From the NCBI GenBank assembly GCA_012274445.1, contig JAAROD010000004.1, forward strand, positions 3,100,001 to 3,164,000: 64,000 nt of DNA, read 5' to 3'. Position 1 is the stretch's first letter, and every line of letters begins with the position of its first letter. Positions 21,174 through 33,027 of the stretch are shown one piece after another. The notes under the pieces were generated by a model. That model was not told the DNA's origin. It made no database searches and worked only from the letters and a program-made list of their open reading frames with translations. The DNA is from Sclerotiophoma versabilis (Eukaryota > Ascomycota > Dothideomycetes > Pleosporales > Didymellaceae). Made by a program: the position numbers and the translations under genes.

Positions 21174-22640
21174 GCACCAGACGAGCTCTCCGCAAACACT
21201 CCTTGATACTCCAACCTTTCAATCCAGGCTGAGAGCTCTAGTCTAGAGTTCGTGCTATAGCGCTCAAGTACGACAGGGATAGTTACAACTGTTAGTACGA
21301 GAATCGATCAGCTTTCGATATATGCAAAAGACACTGGCTGGAGGGCATCGCGATTGTATAGACGCACGCCGTGAAACCATATTAGAGCAGTCATAAGCCC
21401 TCTTTATGCTTAGCAACAACATCGTCTACAGTGAAAAGTTGATTTGTCAGAGACCAACACTCGTGAATGGCTAACTACCCACCTCTTACTGCTTTGCAAG
21501 ACAAGTGCGCTTCCACTGGAGACTGCAACGTAAAGAAGCAACACGTCTGAAGAAAAGTGAAACCCAGGGCCGTCGCTCGAATTACTACATACCGCCAACT
21601 TTGTGGTACAGAGGATGGGTTAACACTTCGCCAGGCTACTTTGATTACCACATAAATCCCGCTGACTCCGCATCAGCATCAGCATCAGCACCATCGCACA
21701 ATGTTTCCTCCTGACTCTCCACTTTGCACTTTGCACTTTTGACACTTCCGCACATACCCTCGCGTACAAACCGGCGTCGCACGATGAGGGTCCACTAACG
21801 CAGCCTTGTGCGACCAGTCATGCCATAATCTGGTGAGCCTCTCCCCGCATCCAGCATTATCGTACGAGCCTAGTTCGCTACACGACCGCGTCTCTGCGCT
21901 GGCAGATCCGCGCAGGGCGGAGAAAGCGGTGGGCTCAGGCTCGCAAACGCAGGCGTGTGTGGCACTGCATCAGATATAGTTCAGCTGGAGTGCGGCTAAG
22001 ACACCGCGCTGTTCACTGAAGAAGATCCATGTCTTTCCATGGGGGTTCCGCAATGTCAGCGAGATGCGTAGAACCCAGATCGATCTTAGTCGGATGGTCC
22101 CCTTACCCCCCAGATCCTCAAAATCCTCAGTCCCAACAATCCGGGATGGCAGCTCCTGTGCCCCCGTCCACGGGCGTGTACGCAGGCCAGCCGTAGATAG
22201 ACAACAAGGACAAGGTGAGAGGGGAAATGCGGGTAAACGAGGAATGTGGATGGTGCGACGTTCCCTTGCATGTGCGTATGTATGTATGTGGTAGCGCGGT
22301 GGGCAGCGCTCGGGTGTGACAGGCGGGTGATACAAGGGCGTTGGGATGCCCAACGTCAAGTCACTGGGTTGTGGCGTGAAGTGATTTGGGTGGGGAACAG
22401 GGAGGGATATGCAGAGAGGCGCGTTGTCAGTAGGAGCAATGAACAGGTAGCAGAAGCAGGAGCAGGTAGCGGAAGCAGGAGCATGTTTGGAGGAGGCGCG
22501 CAGCGTGGCAGCAGCGTGAGGATAGTTCATTGTAAGATGATGAGATGATGCCGCTTGGGCAACGTCGCAAGCTCGACGGTTCATCCATGGACAAAAGAAA
22601 GGTATCAACAATAGGCCGTAAGGTCTTGCGAAAGCAAAGA
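21174..22640. other. Intergenic with simple repeats
   Basis: No gene recognised. Holds a CATCAG hexamer run at about 21669-21694, a TTTGCAC-type repeat at about 21720-21740 and an imperfect repeat of GCAGAAGCAGGAGCAGGTAG type at about 22445-22485. A minus-strand frame (21970-22644) has no family features. Confidence 0.4.
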
Positions 22641-23891
22641 TCAAACGTGCTCAGGCTCAGAGGTGGGAGGGTCATCGTCAACACCCAGTGCTCTCAGCTT
22701 TGCTTCGACAGCGGCAACAACGGCAGGATCAAATGTCTCTTCTTGCATGGGCTTTTTGACACTGTGCATAGTCAGCAGATGTTGTGTTGGTAAGAGTTGG
22801 TTGACATACGGCGACCGAGCACATTGATCACACCGCTCATGCCCACAGCCGGGACACAGAGGTGAACCCTGGCGGAACAAGCTGTGGCACTGCTCACACT
22901 CCCAGCGCACTATGCGTCTCGGCTTCCGCCAGATACGACGAAAGTGCTCAAGCTGCTTCTCTGCCTCGATCTCGTCGTCACTTTCAGGGGTAGCGTCTCC
23001 AGGATAGCCGGTAGGCCACTTGTTGCGTTTGGCAGGCTCTCGTGGACATTTGGTGCATCTGGCATGGCTGCAAGATTGGCAGGTGGAAGCTGTGGGGGGC
23101 ACGAACAAAGCTTTGCACTTGTGGCAGCTGCGTCTGACACGCTGCGTCGCGGGTTGGTATGCGAGCTCGTTGCCATGTCTGGTGGTGACAGTCAAGACCT
23201 TCTTCTTCTTGGGCTGGTCAGGAGCCTCTTTATCCTTGCCCTTCTCGCCATTAATCTTCTTCTTGGGATACCTGGGGCACTTCTTGCAGCGCGTGTGCTC
23301 ACACTGCACGCACACCTTGTCGTGGCCATAGAGGGTACCGCAGCGGTGGCAGCTCCGGTGCACGCGCATGCGGATGGCCTTCTCAACGCGAGGGACCAGG
23401 GGAGCAGGCGCAGAGGTAGCAATCCACTCGTGCGACTCGAGGGTCAGTCCGTATTTGGCAAAGAGAGCGCGGGCACGCTCCTGCTGCATGGCACTGCGGT
23501 CGAAGACTGGGGCGGACTGGATGGGTGCGGGTGCGGTCGCTTGGACGCTGGTGGTGGGAGTGAGGTCGCCGGTAGCAGCAGGACTGAGATACATCTGATC
23601 AGCAACGAGCCTTGAACACGGTACATGGTCTACTCACGCAGTGGCAGGCTCCTCCGGGGGCTGCTCTTGCTTGATCGACTCAGCGGTGGCGGGCTCTTGG
23701 GCGGGTTCCCGTGGAGGTTCGAGCTGCGACTGTTGCTGGTCGACAGCAGGTGCACCAGCAGCACTCGAGAGCTCATGCACGCTCTTGCTCGTCTTTTCCC
23801 TCCGGAAGACGCTGCTCATACGCTTCACGTATTTACCCAGGCTCTTGCGGCGCTCCCCATCGTGTGGTCCAGCGGCGGGCGGCGTGGACAT
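22641..23891 (-). CDS. Conserved fungal protein with three zinc-ribbon-like Cys/His modules
   Basis: Three exons (23891-23638, 23583-22810, 22761-22641) encode 382 residues. The introns are 54 bp (GTGAGT...CTCAG, TGATC branch-like) and 48 bp (GTATGT, CTGAC branch, CACAG). The second is a multiple of three, so reading through it would insert 16 residues without a stop. The N-terminus is basic, then Gln/Pro/Glu-rich. Three repeated modules follow at about 163-187, 238-264 and 314-339. Each has the order CxxC, a spacer of 8-11 residues, CxxC, then H/SxxxCxxC, for example SCHRCGTLYGHDKVCVQC and WECEQCHSLFRQGSPLCPGC. Each could bind one or two zinc ions. The function is unknown; nucleic-acid or protein binding is the plausible role. 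Confidence 0.82.
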
Positions 23892-26800
23892 GGTTGCAGA
23901 AAATGGCCAGGGCCGTCAACAACTACGCAGGTATGCAATGTGATTGGCAAGGCAGGCTGGTCCCAAGTCACGGACACGATGTGTTGGTTTGGTGGTCAGC
24001 ATGCATTGACAGAATTCCTGGGGACTGGTCCTTGGGTCTGAGACAGCGAACGGAGCGTCGGGACGACCGAGAGCGTGGGTTGGGCCGCTGGTCCAATACG
24101 AGCGTCTTCAGCAGCAAAGATTCGACCTGGCAGGCAGTCGACTTGTCGCAGCAACAGAATGGGATCGTCGGCGGCCGTCCAGCGAACTCAGGCGTTCTTG
24201 GGCGGGACGAGCCAGCAGTGGCCGAGGGTCAGTTATGTACGGGCACCACGGGCGGAGGGCGTCAAAGTGGACTAGGTAGCCGCTTTCCAGCCCGCCGGGA
24301 TCCAGTCGACCCCGAACTGCGCACAAGCTTCGCTAGCAAACACAGCGCTGGCCGGTTCGCTGCCAGGTGGGACCAAATGCAGGCTGGGGGAGGATGCCTG
24401 TCGTCTGCTGCCTCGTCCTGCCAGTCCCTTCCACCCCCCGGCCTGTCCCCGGCCAAAGCAGGCGACAGGGAGCCGTGTCAGACTGTGTTGCGCGCTGCAT
24501 GTGACGTAGACACAGCGACAGCGAACCACTCGTGCGCGCGAAGGCTGCATGCAGACGCTGTCTGCAGCCTCTTGCCCAACCAAGGCTGGGCCTCGACCTC
24601 TGCCACGGGAGTGCAGCGGAGCAGCGGCTTGATCCAGCAAAGTGCGTGCCATTCCGCGCCGCCAATTCTTCAGCCTGCGTTTGGTGGAGCACTCGGCATC
24701 TCCCCATCCAGCACCTGCCCGACTATCCGTCCGAGCAGAGGTAGACCTGGCTAAACCATGTTTCCTTGCTGCGCCCGTTCGTTCGTGTGTGTGTGTGTGT
24801 GTGTGTGCAGCGCAGTCCGTCGTACGCACAACTGCAAAGTTCCTGCCACGTCTGGCTACTGATCCACCGCTCTATGTTGACTTTGCGGCGCGCCAGACGG
24901 CTAATGCAGTGCACACCGCGCCCGCCGTCACGCCACCACTCGCGTCGTACAACACTGCTTCCACGAGGTGGCACAGCTTCCACGCTTGGGTGGCTCCTGA
25001 CGCTGCACTGGCAGGAGAGATGGCCTGCACCGTTCCCTCTCAAGGTATTCCTACTGCAGATCTCTGCACTTGCACGGCATGTCTGCGACCGTTGAAGCTA
25101 TTGCTAGCCTTCACATAGACTTCAGCTGCGCAAGACCGCTGCGCTAGACTAGTGACATCCTCACTAATGGAAAATTGGATTAAAAGCATCCAGACTGCCC
25201 GACGCGCTTCTCCTGCAGCACACTGTAGCACTCTCTCTCGCGTAGACCTCCTTGCCGATGGCGGCAAGGCAACAACACTGCAGGCATTGCGCTACCCTCA
25301 GGCATTCACAGCGAGCCGCTCACCAGAGATCAACGACAACAACATCCATGTGCTGTAATGTAATCTGGAGTAGGGTTTGAAGGCCGTTTGACCATGATGC
25401 AGGTCCACCGAACCCCATCCCACGGCGACAGGTACTTTCCGGTGACCTGGGCTTGGTGAACGCACGCACCGCTCGCTTCAGTTCTACCCCTGATTCGGCA
25501 GCCTCAACACTCTCGTACAGCCTTTGCCCGCCAATTTTCCCGGCGAATATGTATGGCTCGAGTGTGAAGTCGCTGCACTGCAATATAGTTCTTCCAATAG
25601 GAACAAGTGGCGATGCTTGTTGCTGCTGTTGTCACTGGGCGATCCTCTGTTGCCAGGACGGATGCATCATACACCCGCTGTGCACAAATGCGGCCTATCG
25701 CTCCTCATAGCGACTCATGATACAAGCCCCCGTACAGCTTGCATAAGCAGGGCCTGTCCAGATATCGGACGGTCCTGTTGTAACGCTTCAATGCGACACA
25801 ATTGACGAGTCCAAGTCTCGACCCAATACTTCGCCGTACGCAGCCGCTTTCTGATATAATATGTCGGAGTTATTACTCCTACGCGTCTCTCAGCGACTGC
25901 ACCATACACATTTGACGATTGCTACATGGACAACCCAGGAGCATAAACATCAGGCTGCATCTTCGGGCCCAAAAACAATCACCGCTATACAGCCCCGCTT
26001 CCCCGATACGTTTCAACCAACTGGTCGGGCTCTACTATACGTTCGACCTCATGGCGAGTAAAGCTGCAAATTTACGCGTGTTGCGCGGCGCGTCAGCATC
26101 GCTTCGCCTTTTTAGTCGATGCTGCTATTTGCACCTCGATGTATCTGGAGTTACCTGCATGCGAAGCTCTGCCTTGTATCCAAGAGCTACCAACCTGGGA
26201 AACTCGAATACCAGCTGCATTGTCTTCGCTCGCCATGTATCAACGAGGAATCAACAACCACATCGACTGCCGGCGGGAACATCAAACCATCTCCCTGCTC
26301 CGATCAAACGAAATGCATCCGCGCTCTGTCGCGAGTCATGTACGCCCCGAAATCCAGAACACACTGATTTCGTCAGCAATCATATCCGCCGATCAATTAT
26401 CTTTCGGACATAAGCAGCGCCCAGTCGCCATACCAAGTCCCGGTCCCTATCGATGCAACATTCACACACCCTTGATGCCCAGGACACGCGCCAGGAACAG
26501 CATCATCCCAGCTCTCAGAACCCAATGTCATGGAGCTTGCTGTGCGTACGGTCCGAGCAGAGCGCTCATGCCACATCCGCCTATGCCACATCCGCCTCGT
26601 CCCGCCTCCAAGGGGTAACATAGAACAGGAAATAAGCGACACCCCGGTCACCATCGGAGCCAGCATCTACACTATGTAGATCACCTAAAGGGTGCCCAAA
26701 AACGGCGTTACTCAGACCTTGTCCACCGAGCCAGCAGATCAGGCCATTCTGACCGCATCCCGCAATAGACGGTCCGATGTAGCACAGTTTCGTCGCTATC

Positions 26801-29580
26801 TGGAGATCGACGCCCGCGAATTCCATGCTCGGCGACGCATTCCGACGAAGCGTGTGGGAAATCGCTATGTCTGCCGCACATCTTCGGCCCTGTCTTGGGC
26901 GCCGCTGCAGGGCCGTTGGACATGGTTTGTCGGCATCCTATGAAGCCGAACTGGGATCGGCGAAGTCGCGCCGATGGGGCGACGACGTTGGGCACAGAGA
27001 AGAAGATACGTATGTGTGCACCATCTTCGGAGGGAATGAGCCGGGTTAACATCGAGTATCAGTCCACCAGAATGTGTGGCGAAGAGATTCTCCTTTCTCG
27101 AGACGAGTATCCGTGTGCGTACAGCGATGTTCTTGCAGGTCGGCATCGTCGGGCCGTTCAATTTCCCCCTCCTTCTGTTCCTGCTCAGCTCCCTCTCAAT
27201 CCTCTGTTTGTGGTGTGCACTGTCTCTCAGCACTGTCGACGCAGCGGTGTCGTTGCTCTATTTTCTGTTCTCATACCTATGGATTTCCCATTGATGTCGC
27301 CACGCAGCCGGTATCTTCTCTTCTCTTTCACGCCGCTCGTCCGCCACAACTAGGGAGGGCCAGTCGACGGTTTCCCTGCTGAATAACACAACACAGCATA
27401 GCACAGCATAGCATCGCACAGCAAAACGGTGACTCATCGGTCCACAGACTGAGTAGAAAAGATGCGTACCACCATGCAACTCGTTAAGCTTCGCCGTTCA
27501 AACCGGCACCAGCTACCCAACAGGTAGGAATCGAAGCAACGCAGTACAGTGATCTGCTTAAGCAACAACCCGACCGGAACCTTTGAGTCTGCCCATCTGC
27601 ACCGACACTGTTTGCCTGACGCCGTACTCACCCCATCCACACCCGGCATGCCGGACACCTCGTGCGACCTGTCACGGGCGCTGTCACCTGTCAGGCCGAC
27701 GATCAATGCAGCACCGTTAAAGCTGCGCGAGTGGCAATCCGGACGAGAGCACTGTTTGCGCCGATCTGCGCGACCGTTTATCCCAGCGCCACGGTTGGCA
27801 GGGCGGATGAAGCGACTGTCAGGGCGTAGTGTGTACGGATCGGGTCATGGACAACAAAGGAACGACGGAGCGACGAAAACGCTCAAAGTTATCTGTGCCC
27901 TGTTCTGGGCTAGTCTGGCTTTTGAGAATTTCGAGCGGGAAGGTAATATGTGTCCCGAAGATGTGACGATAATCCTCGTGTCGTGATGTGGTGGACGTGC
28001 TCTGCCGTTGTATATGCAAGACCTTCACTCTGATAAAAGACCGCATACACAACAAGTCTGTTCTCCGGCTGCTGAGCGCTTCCACACAACCGTGACTTCG
28101 TAATGCACAATTTCTCGAATATCGCAGGCACATTGCAAGTCTCCCAGTCCTCATATGTCTCATACTTGCACACGCCCTCTTGCAGTAGGCATGAGTAGGG
28201 ACAGCAAGAACGACAGAACGCGTGCAACTAAGTACTAATCGGAATCACTACTCTTGTTTGTAGTCGTGACAATAGTACTCATCGACCAAACCATCCCATC
28301 ACACAGCGACAAACATCACACTCCGGTGCACTGACTTGCCAAGGTAACAAGCGCCGAAGCGCTACTCGTCAGCATGAGCTCCTCACAACCAGACGCGCCG
28401 CGATGCATAGTGCTGTTGTGCCCGTGCCCCGCTGTCGTACGCATATCTTGCTATTTCAAATCCTCAGCGCCGCAGATTCTCAGCGCCAACAAGGCGGAGA
28501 TACACAACATCACCGCCCCTACTCTAGAGTGAACATACTTTCAAACCGCCGCTTCTGAGGCCCGGAAAGGAAGAGTCAGAGCCGCTGCTTCGAAGCGAGT
28601 ACTTACTTACTAGCCGCTATTCGTGAAAGTCGGAAGTGTATGTTCTTGTAACAGATTGCAGGGAGTGAGCCTTGACGTGAGTGTTGGTGGATTAGAAACG
28701 CTTTAGAAACGGGGTTGTCGCTAGGTAGCAGAGTAGTCGCTATCTACCGATTCGAACCGTTGAAGTCAGTACGACGAATACTTGGAGGTCGTTAGTAAGT
28801 AGAAGGTTCCAAGGCTACGTCTGTGATTAATATATTAGTGAACAGCAACTTATTCTGACTACGTGCATCTCAATTTCTCAGACCATCAAACGAGATAGTC
28901 ATCCGATGTAAACCCCACCAAGTAATCACAAAGATACACATACAGTAGACAGGAGTGTAAGAATCTATATATCCGCCCTCCAACATATTCAGACTCTACC
29001 CGTTCCCTTCCTGGTATCACCGATGTTAGTAAGATAACATACTTTGGTGATCTGATATTACCACCCCTCCTTTGGCCCCCATCAGGTATATTCAATCCCG
29101 AATCAAGAAATCTCCACTAGAATGAACATAGCGTATCTATGCAACAGTTCAACGCAGAGATTGCGTTTGTGGAGTGCGAACGACGAACGGGCGGAGGGAC
29201 GACATGATGTTTAGATAAGTTAGACTTGGTTAAGCTCAATTCCCCGAGAAATGTTGCCAGACGCATTACTTCTAGCCAGGCTCGAAAGAAAGGGAGGAAG
29301 TGCGAAGACAGTTATTGGTAGTTGCTTACACACTGAGGGTTAGTTTTTAATCTGAGGATCTTCGCTGGAAGAGCAACGACTTCGACAGATCCGACGTATA
29401 GATTCCATTTTCATTTGATCCTTGGTTGCTGGACTGGGCGATAGGTGTCTAGACATGTGCATTTGTTCCAAGGCTGTGGATCTTGAGGATCTGATTGTTG
29501 TATAACGTTGTTTAATCTTCGTTCCCTGTATCTCATCGTCCTCAATGCTGAGACTCTAGCTTAAATGATGGTGAGCGTCC
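23892..29580. other. 5.7-kb gene-poor interval, not AT-rich
   Basis: I find no frame with recognisable domains, intron structure or family motif. Composition is ordinary, unlike the RIP-affected blocks, so it is not obviously dead transposon DNA. Many overlapping frames exist on both strands but their residues look random (Arg/Ser/Pro/Cys-rich). It contains a GT dinucleotide run at 24785-24807 and a 15-bp direct repeat, ATGCCACATCCGCCT, near 26569-26599. Noncoding transcripts or fast-evolving small genes cannot be excluded. Confidence 0.4.
24785..24807. repeat. GT/CA microsatellite
   Basis: Eleven and a half uninterrupted GT units in otherwise ordinary sequence. Confidence 0.95.
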
Positions 29581-31541
29581 TCAATCCGCCTGTGTCTTGA
29601 ATATCTCAAACAACTGCGCGCTTCCGACCGCAGGGCCACATTCCACAAAGCCAATCCTCTCGTACAGTTCGTCATGCTCGTCCAGACGTTGAAGCATTAG
29701 GCACAAGCTTGGAACCCCGTTATATGATCTGTCTCGCAGACCATAAATCTCCATGATAACAATTGTCCTTAGGCCCTTGAAACTGTTATATTCATATTAT
29801 CTAAGGTTATTATCGAACCTGAACAAACTTACATCTGCCGGTAAAAAACCGGGGATTTGACGATCCACCACTACGCGAAGACCCTTCAAGCACAGTGTGC
29901 CGGCATGCAGAGCACCTAATGGATCCAGACCAACCGGGTGATTACTTATGGATATGAGAGATGCTGTGGCATAGTGTTTCTGCCCAACCTGAGCCCAAGT
30001 TATGGGATCGACGCATGACGCCCACCACCAACTCGGCGCACGGTAAACCTCAGACTTCTGGGGCTCATCCCATGGAAAGAAATTCCCGGGATCACTACGA
30101 CAGAGGAGGTCGTGTAAGCAGGAGTCTTTCCACACACCTGCGTGGTACTCGGTATCTCTTTGCTCCGACATAAGCCTTGCAATGCCCTGCAAAGCAGGAA
30201 ATATGTCGGCCTCAAAAGAGAATTCGAGTTTCGTGTATTCCTCAACAATACTGTGCCAATTGGCTACAGTCTTGAATGCAGGGTCGTGTGGTGAATTTCT
30301 CCATGATCTTGTCGCCGGAAAGTGATCGCCATGAACGACTTTAGCATCTACTCCTGTCTTGGCGCCTAGTCTGCACTCACACGTGCCGCTGGTCGTGCAT
30401 TCCCATAGCAGTTCATTACTGACAAAGTGAACAGTTCTGGGTGAGAGATAGCGTTCTTGGAATGCCCAAGCGCGGCTCAGCAATGGCCACTCGCTTGCTG
30501 GCTGAAGAACCTCATGCGACACTGATCCAATGTATATGTCGCACTCACATTGGGCTTTGTCTCTCAGACAGATGCGTTCCGCCAATCCATGATTCGGTTT
30601 TTTAAGGAAAAGACCATCATGTGGATTTGAGGCTGCTGCTGCTGCCAGAGTTATATAAGACTGCGAGTAGATCGACGCCATTTTGCTTCCTTCATGACGC
30701 CAGTCATCTCTGTCGTCCTGAGCGATACATAAGCTGTCGATCCAAAGGTAATGCAGACCAAGTCGCCACGTGGCCTCAGCGGTGTCCTTGAAGGTTTGGG
30801 GTAGTTGTTCCCACGGCACACAATTTTTGTGCTCTTCGAGATTCGAGCGAGTTGTACGTATAAAGTTGTCCGAGCCCCAACGGTAACTCAGGCACGCTAC
30901 GCGTGCCAGTACGGGATTTTCGTCATCGTTGATAAATAAAGAGACTCGTGTCGGACCTGCAATCTTGAGTATGCGTGTTGGTAGGGGCCGGAGTGCTGTA
31001 GCCCCCTGCTGACAGAAGTTGAAGTCGACATCCAGATCTGAGTGGCCTGTGACCACACAGTCGGTAATCCATCGAGAGATCTGTGGCGTTGCTATAATAG
31101 GTGAGGTTATACTGGAGATGGGTGCTTTTATAGGTATGCTCCCAGATGTGAACGGGTGCTCTAGAGACATTAGTTCGATTATAGCAATACACCAGTTTGC
31201 TCACCTTTTGAAGTAGTGATTTCCAACAACTGGTTTGAACTCGTGTCCGGATCAATCTCAAGGCCGACGAACAAGCCGTTATCTTTATAGTATACGTTGA
31301 GCCGAAAATTCAATTTTTGTCCAAGGTAGCGTTTCCCGAATGTACTGACTACAGCTTCAAGCATTGCGCAGACATCACAGCACAAGGACGAGGCCCTCCG
31401 CATGTCATCGAACGCGATGGAAAACGTATAGTCCGACCAAAAAATCAAGTTGTGACAAACAAGACACCGTTTCGACAATCGAAAGCCCTTGTCTGCAGAG
31501 CCTGTGATGCGCTGCGAAGTTGTGAGCGATGCCTGGAACAT
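29581..31541 (-). CDS. HET-domain (heterokaryon incompatibility) protein
   Basis: Three exons (31541-31205, 31160-29833, 29775-29581) total 619 residues. The introns are 44 bp (GTGAGC, CTAAT branch, CTCTAG) and 57 bp (GTAAGT...TTCAAG). The N-terminal region has Cys pairs (RCLVCHN, then CCDVCAML). The HET domain reads CLSYRWGSD, then YLWIDSLCIAQD, DDWRHEGSKMASIYSQS. Family-typical motifs continue with LLSRAWAFQERYLSPR and a C-terminal ERIGFVE-type tail supplied by exon 3. The architecture parallels the HET gene at 17-19 kb, so the two are relatives. ATG 31541 is the first ATG in the frame; the frame itself is open further upstream. Role: predicted non-self recognition, cytoplasmic; no partner gene is seen beside it. 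Confidence 0.88.
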
Positions 31542-33027
31542 ATTCGCTGCACCGATCAGCACCAAAGTAGAGACCAGAAAGCAGAAAGCAGAAAGCAAGT
31601 AGTATGAGATGCCAAAGCCGCAGAAAGCAACGCGAGAAGGGTATGAAAAAGCGTGAAGAACAGTCCAAAATAAAGAGCGACAAGGCTGAGGTATAGTAAG
31701 GCTGAGGTGGAAGGCAGCTAGCTACAACAAGTGAGCCCCGCGTCAGCCTTGTGACCAGCGCTTCTCCTCTCAGCTTATCGGTTGTTTTCCAAGATGCAGC
31801 TACAACCCGCGTTTCTTATACAGGTGGTAAGTAGTAGCCCCATAGCTGTCTAGTTAGTGTTAGAGCTATTAGTTTTTAGCTTTTAGCTAAGCTACCTAAG
31901 TATTTTACTTTTATAATAGTCTTTCTAGCCTTACAAAAACCGTCTAAGTATTCTATAAATCAGGCTCTAAATAAAGTAGTAGGTAGCTATTTCTTATACA
32001 TATAGATAGAAGAAAGGCTCTAAACATAAGTTCTTTTTAGGTATCTAATTAACTAGATATCTCTTCTACTCTAGAGTCAATTTCAGGCTACAGGTCGCCT
32101 CTGACTACGTGGATATGAGTACTGTTCCGGCCTGTTTACTTATCCCAATGAACGTTGATACCTGGTAGTTGTCTTGGCCTAGCGGGCCGAAGCTGAGTCC
32201 CGATAGTAACTGCTATGAATTCAAGTAAGCTATTGCGTGTAACTAGTGACTTAGTTGTTAGCTTTAACACTTAAATTATAGAATTCTATACATCTAAACA
32301 GCTTTCTGTTAGCTTTAAAGGACTCTAGAATTAAGATTATAAAGCGAATTTTATATAGCAGCTTCACGGGCGTCTATTTAAGCACGTGGTGGTAGAGTAT
32401 TACAACTTCAAAGCTGGCTGACTGGAAGCTACACAGTCGAGCTTACCTTTTCGAAAAATGAAATATAACGAAAGCGCACACCAAAGTCGAGGAAGGCGCA
32501 GCCAGCTTGAACAATTCATATCTTGATTTACAGTGCACATTTGTGCTCATATCATACGTAAGATTACACGAGGTATTCCCTCTATACATACAACACGCCA
32601 CGCCACCCATTTTCCAGATCCCAGCCCAAACCCAAATACACCAAGAACACCATACAATGCATAGTCTTAATCAAAACCCAGCGCAGCCTGAAGTCAGACC
32701 CGCAACCGCGTCAAAGCCAAGCGCTTATTGCGCGTAACTCGGTACACGGCTGTGCCAACGAGGCTTGGGCCCTCCCAGTTTTCTCCCCCGGGTCTCGCCC
32801 TCTTTTCGCTGTCTGCCTTCTAAGGTAGAGCTCTCAGGCCTCTCAGCTCTCCACAGCGTGCGGTACCACCACTGCTTGTGGAACCCGCTGAGCTCGCCGC
32901 CCCACATCACCGTCCCTTCTCCACGGTGTTCGTACGCATGGATCCTACGGGTCGCTTGGATGGTCGCTAACTCCGGGTGGGGGCGGTAGAACTCGCGGTC
33001 TGCGTCGCCACGAAGAGCTTGGGAAAG
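31542..33027. other. Intergenic with AT-rich, RIP-like block
   Basis: About 31830-32400 is AT-rich, dense in TA and with stops in all frames, similar in style to the 3.7-kb block. A more GC-balanced island around 32090-32210 sits within it. This looks like a decayed repeat or LTR remnant, but I could not define ends or coding parts. No gene is recognised in the rest. Confidence 0.45.

Noticed and set aside
23711..24754. 347-codon plus-strand frame overlapping exon 1 of the zinc-module gene
   Set aside because: Random-looking composition and overlap with the start of a supported gene on the other strand.
28745..28765. GATTCGAACC, a possible tRNA B-box on the minus strand
   Set aside because: The flanking bases cannot form a T-arm stem and no A-box or acceptor stem is present.
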